Below, piece by piece: positions 49,826 through 58,756 of a stretch of DNA of 64,000 bases. The translations under genes and the position numbers were made by a program. The stretch is from Pseudomonas sp. Root71 (GTDB taxonomy: Bacteria; Pseudomonadota; Gammaproteobacteria; Pseudomonadales; Pseudomonadaceae), in NCBI RefSeq assembly GCF_001429045.1, contig NZ_LMHY01000005.1:109195-173194 (forward strand). The letters are read 5' to 3'. A model generated the notes under the pieces. That model saw nothing but the letters and a program-made list of their open reading frames with translations, had not been told where the DNA came from and ran no database searches. How positions within the stretch are numbered: the first letter of the stretch is position 1; every line of letters begins with the position of its first letter.

Positions 49826-50248
49826 ATGCCCCAACGCACCGACTATCCGCACTTCCAGCCCATCACCACCCGCTGGCACGACAACGACGCCTACGGTCAC
49901 GTCAACAACGTGACCTACTACAGCTTCTTCGATACGGCAGTGAACACTTACCTGATCGAAGTCGGCGGCCTGGATATCCATGACGGTGAGGTGGTGGGGT
50001 TCGTGGTGAGTTCTTCCTGTGATTACTTTGCTTCCATTGCCTTCCCGGACCGCATCGAGATCGGTCTGCGGGTGGGCAAGCTGGGCAACAGTTCGGTGCA
50101 GTACGAACTGGCCGTGTTCAAGCAAGGAGAAGACGAGGCCTGCGCGGCGGGGCGCTTTGTGCATGTGTTTGTCGATCGTGCATCGAATCAACCCGTGGCG
50201 ATTCCTGCCGGGTTGCGCGGGGCCCTGGAACGTCTGGTGGTTCAGTAA
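49826..50248 (+). CDS. 4HBT-family acyl-CoA thioesterase
   Basis: A 140-residue hotdog-fold thioesterase of the YbgC/4HBT type. The active-site stretch is [18 protein letters not shown] (residues ~15-32), where the first aspartate (N-D-A-Y-G-H-V-N-N) is catalytic in this family. It follows the 3-hydroxyacyl-CoA dehydrogenase gene, so the two may act in the same acyl-CoA pathway. Closed by a clear terminator directly after the stop. Confidence 0.88.
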   Translation: MPQRTDYPHFQPITTRWHDNDAYGHVNNVTYYSFFDTAVNTYLIEVGGLDIHDGEVVGFVVSSSCDYFASIAFPDRIEIGLRVGKLGNSSVQYELAVFKQGEDEACAAGRFVHVFVDRASNQPVAIPAGLRGALERLVVQ

Positions 50249-50251
50249 GGC

Positions 50252-50284
50252 AAAAAAATCGCAGCCCTTGGGCTGCGATTTTTG
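50252..50284 (+). terminator. bidirectional terminator
   Basis: AAAAAAATCGCAGCCC pairs with GGGCTGCGATTTTT, with A-run and T-run on both sides. It serves both the thioesterase gene and the convergent glycine-zipper gene. Confidence 0.88.
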
Positions 50285-50313
50285 TTGTACTCACCAGCGA
50301 GGCGCTCGAGGCC

Positions 50314-50802
50314 TTAGTCGCGGTAGTACTTGTGGTGGTGCTTGCGATGGCCATAAGCATGGCCACGGCCCGGATGGCCGTCACGGTAGTAACGACGATC
50401 GTCATGGCCGCGATACGAACGATGACCGCCGTCTTCATCATCGTAATCTTTGCCCATGTAGTTACCCAGCGCGCCACCAGCGCCGCCGCCCGCTGCGGCG
50501 CCGATCAGGCTGCCAGTGGTGCCGCCCACGCTGCGGCCGACCACGTTACCGCCCGCTGCACCCAACGCACCGCCAAGGGCTGCTTCGCCACGGCTGTGCT
50601 TGTTTGCGCCGACGGCGCTACCACCCGCGCCACCCAGGGCCGCGCCGATGGTGGAACCTGTGCTGCCGCCTAACGACTGACCGACGACCGAGCCTAAAAC
50701 CCCGCCCAATGCGCCGCCTACACCGGCTTCGGTGGTGCCGCCAGCAGACGCGATACCGCTGACCAGGCCAAGGGACAACAAGAGAATCGAGGAGAACTTC
50801 AT
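50314..50802 (-). CDS. secreted glycine-zipper protein
   Basis: A 162-residue exported protein: Sec signal (residues 1-20, ending GIASA-GG), then ~100 residues of GxxxG-rich glycine zipper (VGGALGGVLGSVVGQSLGG and similar), and a C-terminal tail rich in histidine, arginine, tyrosine and aspartate (YGHRKHHHKYYRD). Such proteins sit at or in the outer membrane. The histidine-rich end could bind metals, which is inference. AGG lies shortly before the ATG. Confidence 0.82.
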   Translation of the reverse strand: MKFSSILLLSLGLVSGIASAGGTTEAGVGGALGGVLGSVVGQSLGGSTGSTIGAALGGAGGSAVGANKHSRGEAALGGALGAAGGNVVGRSVGGTTGSLIGAAAGGGAGGALGNYMGKDYDDEDGGHRSYRGHDDRRYYRDGHPGRGHAYGHRKHHHKYYRD

Positions 50803-50883
50803 GGAGGAACCTCAAGGGGATGACGGCGCGATCCTGAGGCTCTGGAATGGGCGTGACAATCGAAATCCGACGAATAACACGAC

Positions 50884-50893
50884 TTGTATACAA
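50884..50893. promoter_or_regulatory. TTGTATACAA palindrome, GntR/FCD-type operator-like
   Basis: Perfect 10-base palindrome TTGTATACAA, the core recognised by many FCD-type GntR regulators. No GntR-type gene is in the window. It lies 65 bases before an orphan terminator. Confidence 0.35.
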
Positions 50894-50990
50894 TATTGCA
50901 AGTTACTGTTTTTTGGGCGGAACTTAACGTTTTTTTGCAGGTCTTTTACTTATTCGCAAAGGCCGTTTTCATAAGAAAGCGGCCTTTTTT
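50894..50990 (+). ncRNA. speculative small RNA ending at the orphan terminator
   Basis: The stretch between the TTGTATACAA palindrome and the terminator has no coding frame and is AT-rich. If transcribed it would give an RNA of at most ~100 bases. No matching -35/-10 was found, so this is a weak call based on the orphan terminator alone. Confidence 0.2.
50958..50990 (+). terminator. orphan rho-independent terminator
   Basis: AAAGGCCG pairs with CGGCCTTT, followed by TTT. It lies on the plus strand without a plus-strand gene before it, hence the small-RNA suggestion listed separately. Confidence 0.75.
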
Positions 50991-51043
50991 GTGGGCGAAA
51001 GGAAAGTGCAGGGTCCGGAGTTTTTGGTGATTGGTCTGGCCCC

Positions 51044-51135
51044 ATCGCGAGCAAGCTCGCTCCCACAGGGATTTCAGTCGAACGCAGATTATGTGAACAA
51101 CAGAAAAAGACTGTGGGAGCGAGCTTGCTCGCGAT
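51044..51135. repeat. REP inverted pair, family A
   Basis: Inverted ATCGCGAGCAAGCTCGCTCC units with a 42-base spacer, just past the stop of the formate-dehydrogenase-like gene. Confidence 0.87.
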
Positions 51136-51156
51136 GGGGCCAGTTCAGACAACACA

Positions 51157-53505
51157 TTAAGCAGACCTGGCCATGATCAACCCGGTCTCACTCGCCGCTT
51201 CCAACCGGACCGCCACGAATTTCGATGTCGGCGTATCACTGCCATCGCCGGTGCTTTCCAGCGGCACCAACGGGTTCACCTCCGGATAGTAGGCCGCCGC
51301 TTGCCCGGCCGGGATATCAAACGCCAGCAGGGTGAAGCCTTTTACCCGACGTTCCACGCCATCGTCCCAGAGCGAAACGATGTCGGCCTTTTGCCCCGGC
51401 TTGAAGCCCAGGCGAATGATGTCGGCTTCGTTGACGAACAACACATCGCGCTGACCTTTCACGCCGCGATAACGGTCGTTGAGGCCATAAATGGTGGTGT
51501 TGTACTGATCATGGGAACGCATCGATTGCATGATCAGGTCCGGCAGTACTCCGGTGGCGCGGGTGCGTTCGTGCACCAGGTCTTTGGGCAGCGCGTTCGA
51601 GCGGAAATTGGCCCGGCCCGAAGCGGTGCTCCACTTGCGTGCGCCGGCACTGTTGCCCAGGTAGAAGCCGCCCGGGTTCTTGATTTTCTCGTTGAAGTCC
51701 TTGAAGCCGGGAATGGTCTCGGCGATCAGATCGCGGATGCGGCTGTAGTCGGCCACCAGCCAGTTCCAGTCCACCGGGTGGCTGCCCAGGGTCGCGGCAG
51801 CGATGCCGGCCAGGATCGCCGGTTCCGAGCGCATCTGGTTCGACAGCGGCTGCAGTTGGCCATTGGAGGCGTGGACCATGCTGAACGAGTCTTCGACGGT
51901 GATCGCTTGCGGGCCTTGGGTCTGGATATCGATGTCGGTGCGGCCCAGGCACGGCAGGATCAGCGCGTCCTTGCCGTGGGTCAAATGGCTGCGGTTGAGC
52001 TTGGTGCTGATCTGCACGGTCAGGTCGCAGTTTCGCAGGGCCTGGAACGTGCGCGGGCTGTCTGGCGTGGCCTGGGCGAAGTTGCCGCCCAGACCGATGA
52101 AGACTTTCGCCCGCCCTTCAGCCATCGCATGAATCGCCTCGACCACGTTGTGGCCGTTGTCGCGTGGCACCTTGAACTGGAAGCGCCGCTCCAGGACATC
52201 GAGGAACGCGGCAGGAGGGCGTTCGTTGATGCCCATGGTCCGGTCGCCCTGCACGTTGCTGTGGCCACGCACCGGGCACAGGCCGGCACCCGGCCGGCCG
52301 ATGTTGCCGCGCAGCAGCATCAGGTTGGCGATTTCCTGGATGGTCGCCACCGAATGGCGGTGTTGGGTGATGCCCATGGCCCAGCACATGATGACGTTCT
52401 TGCCCTTGGCGTACATGCGCGCCGCTTGCTCGATTTCCACCAGGCTCAGGCCGGACTGCTCGACGATCTGCTCCCAGGGGGTGTCGTCGATGACGGCCAG
52501 GTATTCCAGCACGTTGACGCTGTGCCCGTTGAGGAAGTCGTGGTCGAACACCGCCGGCTCACCGGTTTTCTGCGCGTCACGCTCCCACAGCAGGAGGAAT
52601 TTCGCCATGCCGCGCATGATCGCCATGTCGCCACCCAGGGCCGGGCGGAAGAATGCGGTGTTGGTCGGCTTGTCGCCATTGGTGAGCATTTCGATCGCGT
52701 GCTGGGGGTGCTGAAAACGCTCCAGGCCACGCTCCTTGAGCGGGTTGATGCACACCACTTGGGCGCCGCGCTTCACCGCTTCGCGCAGCGGTTCGAGCAT
52801 CCGTGGGTGGTTGGTGCCGGGGTTCTGGCCCCAGACGAAAATCGCATCGGCGTGTTCGAAGTCGTCGAAGGTCACGGTGCCTTTGCCGACCCCGACGCTT
52901 TGTGACAACGCGACACCGCTGGCCTCGTGGCACATGTTCGAGCAGTCAGGGAAGTTGTTGGTACCGTAGGCGCGCACGAACAGCTGATAGAGGTACGCCG
53001 CTTCGTTACTTGCCCGGCCCGAGGTGTAGAACTCGGCCTGATCCGGGCTCGACAGGCCGTTCAGGTGTTTGGCGATCAGGGCGAATGCGTCGTCCCAGCT
53101 GATCGGCTTGTAGCGATCGGTCTCGGCGTCATAGCTCATCGGCTCGGTCAGGCGGCCCTGATACTCGAGCCAATAGTCGCTTTGCTCCAGCAGCGACGTG
53201 ACGCTGTGCTTGGCGAAGAACTTGGCATCGACACGGCGTTTGGTCGCTTCCCAGTTCACCGCCTTGGCGCCGTTCTCGCAGAACATCACCATGCCCTTTT
53301 CCGGAGAATCGCCCCAGGCGCAACCCGGGCAGTCGAAGCCACCGTTCTGGTTGGTCTTGAGCATGATGCGCAGGTTCTTCAGCGCGTTGTCGCTGGTCAA
53401 CCAGGCCTGGGCCACGCTGATCAGTGCCCCCCAGCCACCGGCCGGGCCTTTGTAGGGCTTGAAGCGAGGGACGGGTTTCTGGTCGGCCTGACGGTGTTGA
53501 CTCAC
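51157..53505 (-). CDS. FdhF/YdeP-family molybdopterin oxidoreductase
   Basis: A 782-residue molybdopterin enzyme like the formate dehydrogenase alpha subunit, YdeP subgroup. The N-terminal cysteines GFDCPGCAWGD (near residue 55) replace the usual four-cysteine 4Fe-4S motif. The active-site region reads CSNMCHEASGVALSQS, where the cysteine after M takes the place of selenocysteine in E. coli FdhF. A guanine-dinucleotide-binding domain lies at the C-terminus. The GTG at 53505 has GGAGA eight bases ahead and overlaps the fdhD stop by four bases. Coupling to fdhD supports a formate dehydrogenase-type enzyme; electron acceptor unknown. Confidence 0.9.
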   Translation of the reverse strand: MSQHRQADQKPVPRFKPYKGPAGGWGALISVAQAWLTSDNALKNLRIMLKTNQNGGFDCPGCAWGDSPEKGMVMFCENGAKAVNWEATKRRVDAKFFAKHSVTSLLEQSDYWLEYQGRLTEPMSYDAETDRYKPISWDDAFALIAKHLNGLSSPDQAEFYTSGRASNEAAYLYQLFVRAYGTNNFPDCSNMCHEASGVALSQSVGVGKGTVTFDDFEHADAIFVWGQNPGTNHPRMLEPLREAVKRGAQVVCINPLKERGLERFQHPQHAIEMLTNGDKPTNTAFFRPALGGDMAIMRGMAKFLLLWERDAQKTGEPAVFDHDFLNGHSVNVLEYLAVIDDTPWEQIVEQSGLSLVEIEQAARMYAKGKNVIMCWAMGITQHRHSVATIQEIANLMLLRGNIGRPGAGLCPVRGHSNVQGDRTMGINERPPAAFLDVLERRFQFKVPRDNGHNVVEAIHAMAEGRAKVFIGLGGNFAQATPDSPRTFQALRNCDLTVQISTKLNRSHLTHGKDALILPCLGRTDIDIQTQGPQAITVEDSFSMVHASNGQLQPLSNQMRSEPAILAGIAAATLGSHPVDWNWLVADYSRIRDLIAETIPGFKDFNEKIKNPGGFYLGNSAGARKWSTASGRANFRSNALPKDLVHERTRATGVLPDLIMQSMRSHDQYNTTIYGLNDRYRGVKGQRDVLFVNEADIIRLGFKPGQKADIVSLWDDGVERRVKGFTLLAFDIPAGQAAAYYPEVNPLVPLESTGDGSDTPTSKFVAVRLEAASETGLIMARSA

Positions 53506-54341
53506 GCTTGATTCTCCAACGTTGGGCTGTAGACCCGCGGTGCATTCTTCTGAGGCAGATGGATGAGATTGAGGTTGTGGCGACGGGCCCATTGCACGGC
53601 AAGGCCCGTGGGCGACGACAGACTGACCAGGGTCTGGATGCCAGCGCGCAAGACTTTCTGGATCAATTCGAGGCTGCAGCGGCTGGTGACAATCGCCAGG
53701 CCGCCAGCGGTCGGGATTTTTTGCCGGATCAATCCGCCGATCAGTTTGTCGAGGGCGTTGTGCCGGCCGATGTCTTCGCGGCCCAGCAGCAACTCGCCCT
53801 TGTCATTCATGAACACTGCGGCATGCACCGCACCGCAATGTTGGCCCAAGGGCTGGAAGGCACCGATGCGCTCGCGCAGGCCATCAAGCCATTCGACAGG
53901 CGGCAATGGGGCGCCGGGCAATACCCGAAGGTCAGGCAACGCCTGCTCGACTGCTTCCACGCCGCACAACCCGCAACCGCTGGTGCCGGCCAGTTGCCGA
54001 CGCTGCTGCTTGAGGTTCCAGAACGCGCGGTTGGAGATGGTCACTTGCGCGTATTGCGCCGATCCCGAGCCGCTGAGTTGCAGGTCATAGATGTCCGTGG
54101 CGTCCTGGATGATGCCGCTGCCCAGGCTGAAGCCGACGATGAAATCTTCCAGGTCCGTGGGCGTCACCAGCATGACCGCCTGGCTGATGCCGTTGAAGGC
54201 AATCGCCAGCGCGACTTCCTCGGCCAGTGCGGTGCTGGCCGATTCGGAGTATTCGAGATTGCTATAGCAGTACGTCTGGCTTGCGGAGGGCGCGGGCGCT
54301 TCGAGGGCAGGCGCCGCGCATGCAGGGCGCTTGGTGTTCAT
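53502..54341 (-). CDS. fdhD: formate dehydrogenase accessory sulfurtransferase FdhD
   Basis: A 279-residue protein that transfers sulfur to the molybdenum cofactor of formate dehydrogenases. The catalytic CxxC is C123-C126 (SGCGLCG), and other conserved parts include GREDIGRHNALDKLIGG near residue 195 and SRCSLELIQK. Overlaps the downstream molybdopterin gene by four bases, so enzyme and activator are co-translated. Length is normal for the family (~277). Confidence 0.94.
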   Translation of the reverse strand: MNTKRPACAAPALEAPAPSASQTYCYSNLEYSESASTALAEEVALAIAFNGISQAVMLVTPTDLEDFIVGFSLGSGIIQDATDIYDLQLSGSGSAQYAQVTISNRAFWNLKQQRRQLAGTSGCGLCGVEAVEQALPDLRVLPGAPLPPVEWLDGLRERIGAFQPLGQHCGAVHAAVFMNDKGELLLGREDIGRHNALDKLIGGLIRQKIPTAGGLAIVTSRCSLELIQKVLRAGIQTLVSLSSPTGLAVQWARRHNLNLIHLPQKNAPRVYSPTLENQA

Positions 54342-54433
54342 GGCATCACCGACGGTTTGATCAGCTTTAAGACTAGGCGCGGCAAGTTGTCACGTCTAAT
54401 CGCTAATACTGATCTACCGATAGATGCCGTCGA

Positions 54434-55321
54434 TCAAGCGCCGATCAGCGATTGTTGATAGAGGGCAAAACAGGCTTCTGCCAGCGCCGAGCGTGGCGCG
54501 CTGCGACGCATGATCAGCCCCAGGCGGCCGAGGGTCTGGGCGTTCTCGATCGGTTGCAGGCGCAAGTGTTCGGTCAGGCCTTCGAGGCCGCCGTTCAATG
54601 GCATTACGGCGCAACACAAGCCGCCGTGCACGGCTTGTAACAGTTGATGCACGGCATCGGTCTGCAGCAACGGTTGCGGGGTCAGGCCACGGCTGTGGAA
54701 GTTGTGGTCGATGGACTGACGAAAGTGCATGCCGCTGGTGAGCATGCCCAGCGGCAGTTCGATCAAGGATTCCCAGCTCAGCGGTGCCTCGCCAAAGCTG
54801 AAGAAGCGTTGATCATAGAGCAGGCCCATGCGGGTTTCGCTGAAGGCCAGTGAGTCGAAGTGTTCGGTATCGAGGCGTTCCAGGTAGGAAACGCCGAGGT
54901 CCAGGCGATTGTTCGCCAGTTGCTCGAGGATCTGCTCGGAACTCAGGGCCGAGAGTTCGAAGCGCAGGTTTGGGTGCTCGGCGTGCAAGCGTTGCATCAG
55001 TGGCAGCGGATCGAAGCTCGACAACGGCACTACGCCCAGGCGCAAGGTGCCGACCAGATTGCCGCGACAGGCGGCTGCCTCGGCGTACAAGCCGTCGTAG
55101 GCCGCCAACACCGTGCGCGCCCAGGCCAGCACCCGCTCGCCTGGCGCGGTGAAGCCTTCGAAGCGCTGGCCGCGATTGACCAACGGCAGGTCGAGTTCTT
55201 CTTCGAGGCTGCGCAGGCGCATGGACAGGGTCGGCTGAGTGATGTGGCAACGCGCGGCGGCCTGGCCGAAATGGCGGGTTTCGTCGAGCGCGATGAGGAA
55301 TTTCAGCTGCTTGATGTCCAT
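54434..55321 (-). CDS. LysR-family transcriptional regulator
   Basis: A 295-residue LysR-type regulator with an N-terminal winged helix-turn-helix (FGQAAARCHITQPTLSMRL, residues 18-36) and a C-terminal effector domain with LGVVPLSSFDPLPLM. The HTH and LVNR..RF..LTPAG-like segment place it near the CysB/OxyR branch; a formate or redox signal would fit. It lies upstream of fdhD on the same strand, 92 bases away, so it may regulate or co-transcribe with the formate dehydrogenase genes. Confidence 0.9.
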   Translation of the reverse strand: MDIKQLKFLIALDETRHFGQAAARCHITQPTLSMRLRSLEEELDLPLVNRGQRFEGFTAPGERVLAWARTVLAAYDGLYAEAAACRGNLVGTLRLGVVPLSSFDPLPLMQRLHAEHPNLRFELSALSSEQILEQLANNRLDLGVSYLERLDTEHFDSLAFSETRMGLLYDQRFFSFGEAPLSWESLIELPLGMLTSGMHFRQSIDHNFHSRGLTPQPLLQTDAVHQLLQAVHGGLCCAVMPLNGGLEGLTEHLRLQPIENAQTLGRLGLIMRRSAPRSALAEACFALYQQSLIGA

Positions 55322-55449
55322 CTGCGCTCCAAGGGGTGGGAAGGTGCGGATTCTATCGCAAGCGGGGTCATTGGTCGGGTTGGATTCGCAGGTGACGACC
55401 GTGGTCTAGGCTTTGACGTCTGGAACCCGAAACCCAAGGAGAGTGCACC

Positions 55450-55890
55450 ATGAGTCTTTTGAGCTTTGTGAAGGAAGCAGGCGAAAAATTGCTGGATTTG
55501 CTGACGCCAGGTAACGCCAACGCCAGTGAGCAGTTGAAGGAGCACATCAGCAAGGTCGGCCTGGGCAACCCGAATGTGCAGGCGACGGTCGACGGCGACA
55601 AGGTCACGGTGACCGGTGAAGTGGCGAGCCAGGAAGAGAAGGAAAAGATTCTGCTGGCGGTGGGTAATATCGCCGGGGTTGGCAGTGTGGATGATCAGAT
55701 CACCGTGACCGGCCCGGTCGTGAAAGCGGCGGTATTTGTCACCGTGGTGAAGGGTGACACCCTCAGCGCGATTTCCAAGCGCGTGTACGGCGACGCCAAC
55801 AAGTACAACAAAATCTTCGAGGCCAACAAGCCGATGCTGTCGCACCCGGACAAGATCTATCCGGGGCAGTCGTTGCGGATTCCTGAGTAA
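55450..55890 (+). CDS. BON-LysM domain protein (YgaU/Kbp type)
   Basis: A 146-residue protein with a BON domain (residues ~30-90) and a LysM domain (~97-146, [20 protein letters not shown]). The order matches E. coli Kbp/YgaU, which binds potassium and responds to osmotic stress; peptidoglycan binding is the older interpretation. No signal peptide is seen, in agreement with a cytoplasmic K+-binding role. Followed by a REP pair. Confidence 0.87.
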   Translation: MSLLSFVKEAGEKLLDLLTPGNANASEQLKEHISKVGLGNPNVQATVDGDKVTVTGEVASQEEKEKILLAVGNIAGVGSVDDQITVTGPVVKAAVFVTVVKGDTLSAISKRVYGDANKYNKIFEANKPMLSHPDKIYPGQSLRIPE

Positions 55891-55900
55891 CACGAGGCCC

Positions 55901-55980
55901 GTAGGAGCTGCCGCAGGCTGCGATCTTTTGACCTTGACGCAATTAAGATGAAAAGATCGCAGCCTGCGGCAGCTCCTACG
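55901..55980. repeat. REP inverted pair, family B
   Basis: Exact inverted GTAGGAGCTGCCGCAGGCTG units with a ~20-base spacer, between convergent BON-LysM and HAD genes. Confidence 0.88.
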
Positions 55981-55985
55981 GTCAA

Positions 55986-56648
55986 TCAAAGTCCCGCAAT
56001 CAAATCCCGATAATCCCCGACCGCCGCAAACTCCGCCGTATCCTTCGGCCCCTTGCGGCTGTCCGGCTCGCGCACGGCCAGCAAATGCGCCACGCCGAAG
56101 TCCCGCGCGCTGCGCAGGATCGGCAAGGTGTCGTCGATGAACAGGCTGCGCGCCGGATCGAAATCGATATCGGCTTGCAGCGCATCCCAGAATTGCGGGT
56201 TTTCCTTGGGGAAGCCGTAGTCATGGGAACTGATCAAGCGTTCGAAGTAGGGCGCCAGTTCGATTTTTTCCAGCTTCAACGACAGCGCATCCCGATGGGC
56301 ATTGGTGATCAGCACCACGCGCTTGCCCGCCCGTTTGATCGCCGCCAAAAAGGTGTCGGCATCCGGACGCAGGGCGATCAGGTGCGCGGTTTCCAGTTTC
56401 AGGTCGCGCACCGACAGCTTCAGTTCGGTGCTCCAGAAGTCCAGGCAGTACCACTGCAACTGGCCGGCATTGCGCTCGAACAACGGCTGCAATTCCATCT
56501 CGGCCATGGCCCGGCTGACCCTGTGCAGTTCGGCGTAACGCTGGGGCAGGTGCTCCATCCAGAAGTGATTGTCGAAATGCAGGTCCAGCAGCGTGCCGTC
56601 CATGTCCAGCAGAACGGTATCGATGTCGGACCAGGGTAATGAAGGCAT
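55986..56648 (-). CDS. yrfG: HAD-family GMP/IMP nucleotidase (YrfG type)
   Basis: A 220-residue haloacid-dehalogenase-fold phosphatase. Motif I is LLDMDGTLLDL (~residues 13-23), motif II is LITNAHRD with its TN, motif III lysine is K in GFPKENPQF and motif IV is SLFIDDTL. The pattern and length fit YrfG (222 residues), a purine nucleotidase. It is divergent from nudE with an 88-base gap, an arrangement I recall from other pseudomonads. Confidence 0.87.
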   Translation of the reverse strand: MPSLPWSDIDTVLLDMDGTLLDLHFDNHFWMEHLPQRYAELHRVSRAMAEMELQPLFERNAGQLQWYCLDFWSTELKLSVRDLKLETAHLIALRPDADTFLAAIKRAGKRVVLITNAHRDALSLKLEKIELAPYFERLISSHDYGFPKENPQFWDALQADIDFDPARSLFIDDTLPILRSARDFGVAHLLAVREPDSRKGPKDTAEFAAVGDYRDLIAGL

Positions 56649-56736
56649 GGCAACGTCTCGGGCAGTAGAAAGATTTCTGGCGTAAACAATCGGGAAAGCC
56701 GCGTTATAGTAGCGCGTTCACGCCAAGGAGCTTTGC

Positions 56737-57303
56737 ATGCGCCAGAAACCCACCATACTCGCCCGCGAAATTGTCGCCACCAGTCGATTGTTCTGCGTGG
56801 AAGAGATGAAGCTGCGCTTTTCCAACGGCGTGGAGCGTACGTATGAACGCCTGGTCGGCAAGGGCGCCGGGTACGGCGCGGTGATGATCGTGGCGATGCT
56901 CGATGCCGAGCATGCGGTGCTGGTCGAGGAGTATTGCGGCGGCACGGATGCATATGAAATGTCATTGCCCAAGGGCTTGATCGAGCCGGGTGAAGACGTG
57001 CTGGCGGCGGCCGAGCGCGAACTCAAGGAAGAGGCCGGATTTGGCGCGCGGCAACTGGAGCACCTGACCGAGTTGTCGCTGTCCCCCGGTTACATGAGCC
57101 AGAAGATCCAAGTGGTGCTGGCCACCGACCTCTACGAAGAGCGTCTGGAAGGCGACGAGCCCGAGCCGATGCGGGTGGACAAGGTCAATCTGCGTGAACT
57201 CTCGGCACTGGCGCAAAACCCGCAATTTACCGAGGGCCGTGCCTTGGCGGCGCTGTACCTGGCCCGAGACCTGTTGACTCAGCGCGGAGCGTTCCAGCCA
57301 TGA
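56737..57303 (+). CDS. nudE: ADP-compounds hydrolase NudE
   Basis: A 188-residue Nudix hydrolase that cleaves ADP-ribose, AP3A and NADH. The Nudix box is GLIEPGEDVLAAAEREL and then KEEAGFG, about residues 87-109, as expected (GX5EX7REUXEEXGU). Length equals E. coli NudE. Its last four bases overlap the cysQ start (ATGA), so the two are co-translated. Confidence 0.94.
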   Translation: MRQKPTILAREIVATSRLFCVEEMKLRFSNGVERTYERLVGKGAGYGAVMIVAMLDAEHAVLVEEYCGGTDAYEMSLPKGLIEPGEDVLAAAERELKEEAGFGARQLEHLTELSLSPGYMSQKIQVVLATDLYEERLEGDEPEPMRVDKVNLRELSALAQNPQFTEGRALAALYLARDLLTQRGAFQP

Positions 57304-58127
57304 ATTTCCCACACCCGATGATGGCATCGGTGATTGAACTGGCTTTGCAGGCCGGTAATGCGATCCTGCCGTTCTGGCGCACAGGCACGGCCGTCACGGC
57401 AAAGGCTGATGATTCGCCGGTGACCGCTGCCGACCTGGCTGCTCATCACCTGATTCTGGCCGGGTTGACGGCGCTCGATCCGAGCATCCCGGTGCTCTCC
57501 GAAGAGGACGCCAACATTCCCCAAAGCGTGCGGGCCGGCTGGCAGCGCTGGTGGCTGGTCGATCCGCTGGATGGCACCAAGGAATTCATCAGCGGCAGCG
57601 AAGAGTTCACCGTCAACATCGCGCTGATCGAAAACGGTCGGGTGGTGTTCGGCGTGGTGTCGATGCCGACCAACGGGCGTTTTTACGTCGGTGGCGCTGG
57701 TCTCGGAGCCTGGCGCGGCGATAAAGGTGGTACGCCCGTGGCGATCAAGGTGCGTGATGCATTAGCGCCCGGTGAGTCCTTCACCGTGGTGGCCAGCCGT
57801 CGCCATTCGAGCCCGGAGCAGGAGCGCTTGCTGGCCGGGTTGAGCGCCAGCCTTGGCGAGCTGCAACTGGCCAATATCGGCAGTTCGCTGAAGTTTTGCC
57901 TGCTGGCCGAAGGCGCCGCGGATTGCTATCCGCGCCTGGCACCGACTTCCCAGTGGGACACGGCGGCAGCGCAAGGTGTGCTGGAAGGCGCGGGCGGTGA
58001 AGTACTGGAGTTGAGCGGTGAGCCGTTCAGCTATCCGGCGCGGGAGTCGCTGTTGAATGCGTTCTTCCTGGCATTGCCGGCGAAGGCAGCCTGGCGGGAG
58101 AAGCTGCTGGAATTGGCGCGGTCCTGA
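57300..58127 (+). CDS. cysQ: 3'(2'),5'-bisphosphate nucleotidase CysQ
   Basis: A 275-residue lithium-sensitive phosphatase that removes the 3'-phosphate of PAP, a by-product of sulfate assimilation, so it supports cysteine synthesis. Metal-binding motifs are SEEDANI (~residue 65) and DPLDGTKEF (~residue 86), followed by W-D-T-A (SQWDTAAAQG) in the C-terminal half. Coupled to nudE by a four-base overlap. Confidence 0.94.
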   Translation: MNFPHPMMASVIELALQAGNAILPFWRTGTAVTAKADDSPVTAADLAAHHLILAGLTALDPSIPVLSEEDANIPQSVRAGWQRWWLVDPLDGTKEFISGSEEFTVNIALIENGRVVFGVVSMPTNGRFYVGGAGLGAWRGDKGGTPVAIKVRDALAPGESFTVVASRRHSSPEQERLLAGLSASLGELQLANIGSSLKFCLLAEGAADCYPRLAPTSQWDTAAAQGVLEGAGGEVLELSGEPFSYPARESLLNAFFLALPAKAAWREKLLELARS

Positions 58128-58141
58128 GATTCACACCTTTT

Positions 58142-58240
58142 TGTGGCGAGGGAGCTTGCTCCCGTCGGGGCGCGAAGCGGCCCCAATGCTTTATTGCGGC
58201 TACTGTGTAGCCTGACGGGAGCAAGCTCCCTCGCCACAGG
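58142..58240. repeat. REP inverted pair, family C
   Basis: A third REP type: GGCGAGGGAGCTTGCTCCCGTC and its inverted partner, with complementary inner arms. The only example of this family in the window, between convergent cysQ and thioesterase genes. Confidence 0.85.
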
Positions 58241-58260
58241 GTTTCTTACCGATCTGAAGT

Positions 58261-58716
58261 TCAGCGGTGCAACACGTACTGCCCGACAAACCTCACCGCA
58301 TCCTCATCGCGACCTTCATTGACGACCCGCGTATGCAGCGTCAACCGCGCTCGGCTGTATCGCTGGAAGGTGGTCAGGAATTTCTTCCAGATCACCGGGT
58401 CCGGCGCCTGGCAAATGGCGTGGGCATCCCCCGTCACCGGCAGCGGATAGCTGATCTGCCCTTCCTGAATCACGATGTGCCCGTCGGTAATGCCTTCCTC
58501 CTTGAGGCGCAAATGCAGCCAGCCCCAACCGGCCAGGACCGCGCCGCAATACAGGCTGCCGCCGAACATGGTGCTCTTGTGGTTGACGTTGGCTTCCAGC
58601 GGCAAGTGCAGGCGCAGTTGCTGGTCATGCCAGTCGAGCACTTTGAGGCCCATGTCCCGGGTGAGGGGAATGTCATGATGGAGAACGGATTCCAGTTGTC
58701 GACTGTCGCGGCTCAT
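58261..58716 (-). CDS. YiiD-type hotdog thioesterase
   Basis: A 151-residue predicted thioesterase of the YiiD C-terminal-domain family, hotdog fold. The N-terminal half has VNHKSTMFGGSLYCGAVLAG, which matches the catalytic HK/N-x-FGG stretch of that family, and WKKFLTTFQRYSRARL lies near residue 115. E. coli YiiD also carries an acetyltransferase domain, absent here. Substrate unknown. It is co-oriented with and 40 bases downstream of dctD, perhaps in the same transcript. Confidence 0.8.
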   Translation of the reverse strand: MSRDSRQLESVLHHDIPLTRDMGLKVLDWHDQQLRLHLPLEANVNHKSTMFGGSLYCGAVLAGWGWLHLRLKEEGITDGHIVIQEGQISYPLPVTGDAHAICQAPDPVIWKKFLTTFQRYSRARLTLHTRVVNEGRDEDAVRFVGQYVLHR

Positions 58717-58756
58717 TCAGGGGCCTCTGGCGTGAAGTGGATGATTGGACGGTAGC

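Larger units (their letters stand above)
50803..51156. other. intergenic with palindrome, terminator and REP pair
   Basis: 354 bases without a gene of protein-coding length. It contains a perfect TTGTATACAA palindrome at 50884-50893, a plus-strand terminator at 50958-50990 and a family-A REP pair at 51044-51135. No protein gene precedes the terminator on its strand, so a small transcript is possible. Confidence 0.5.
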
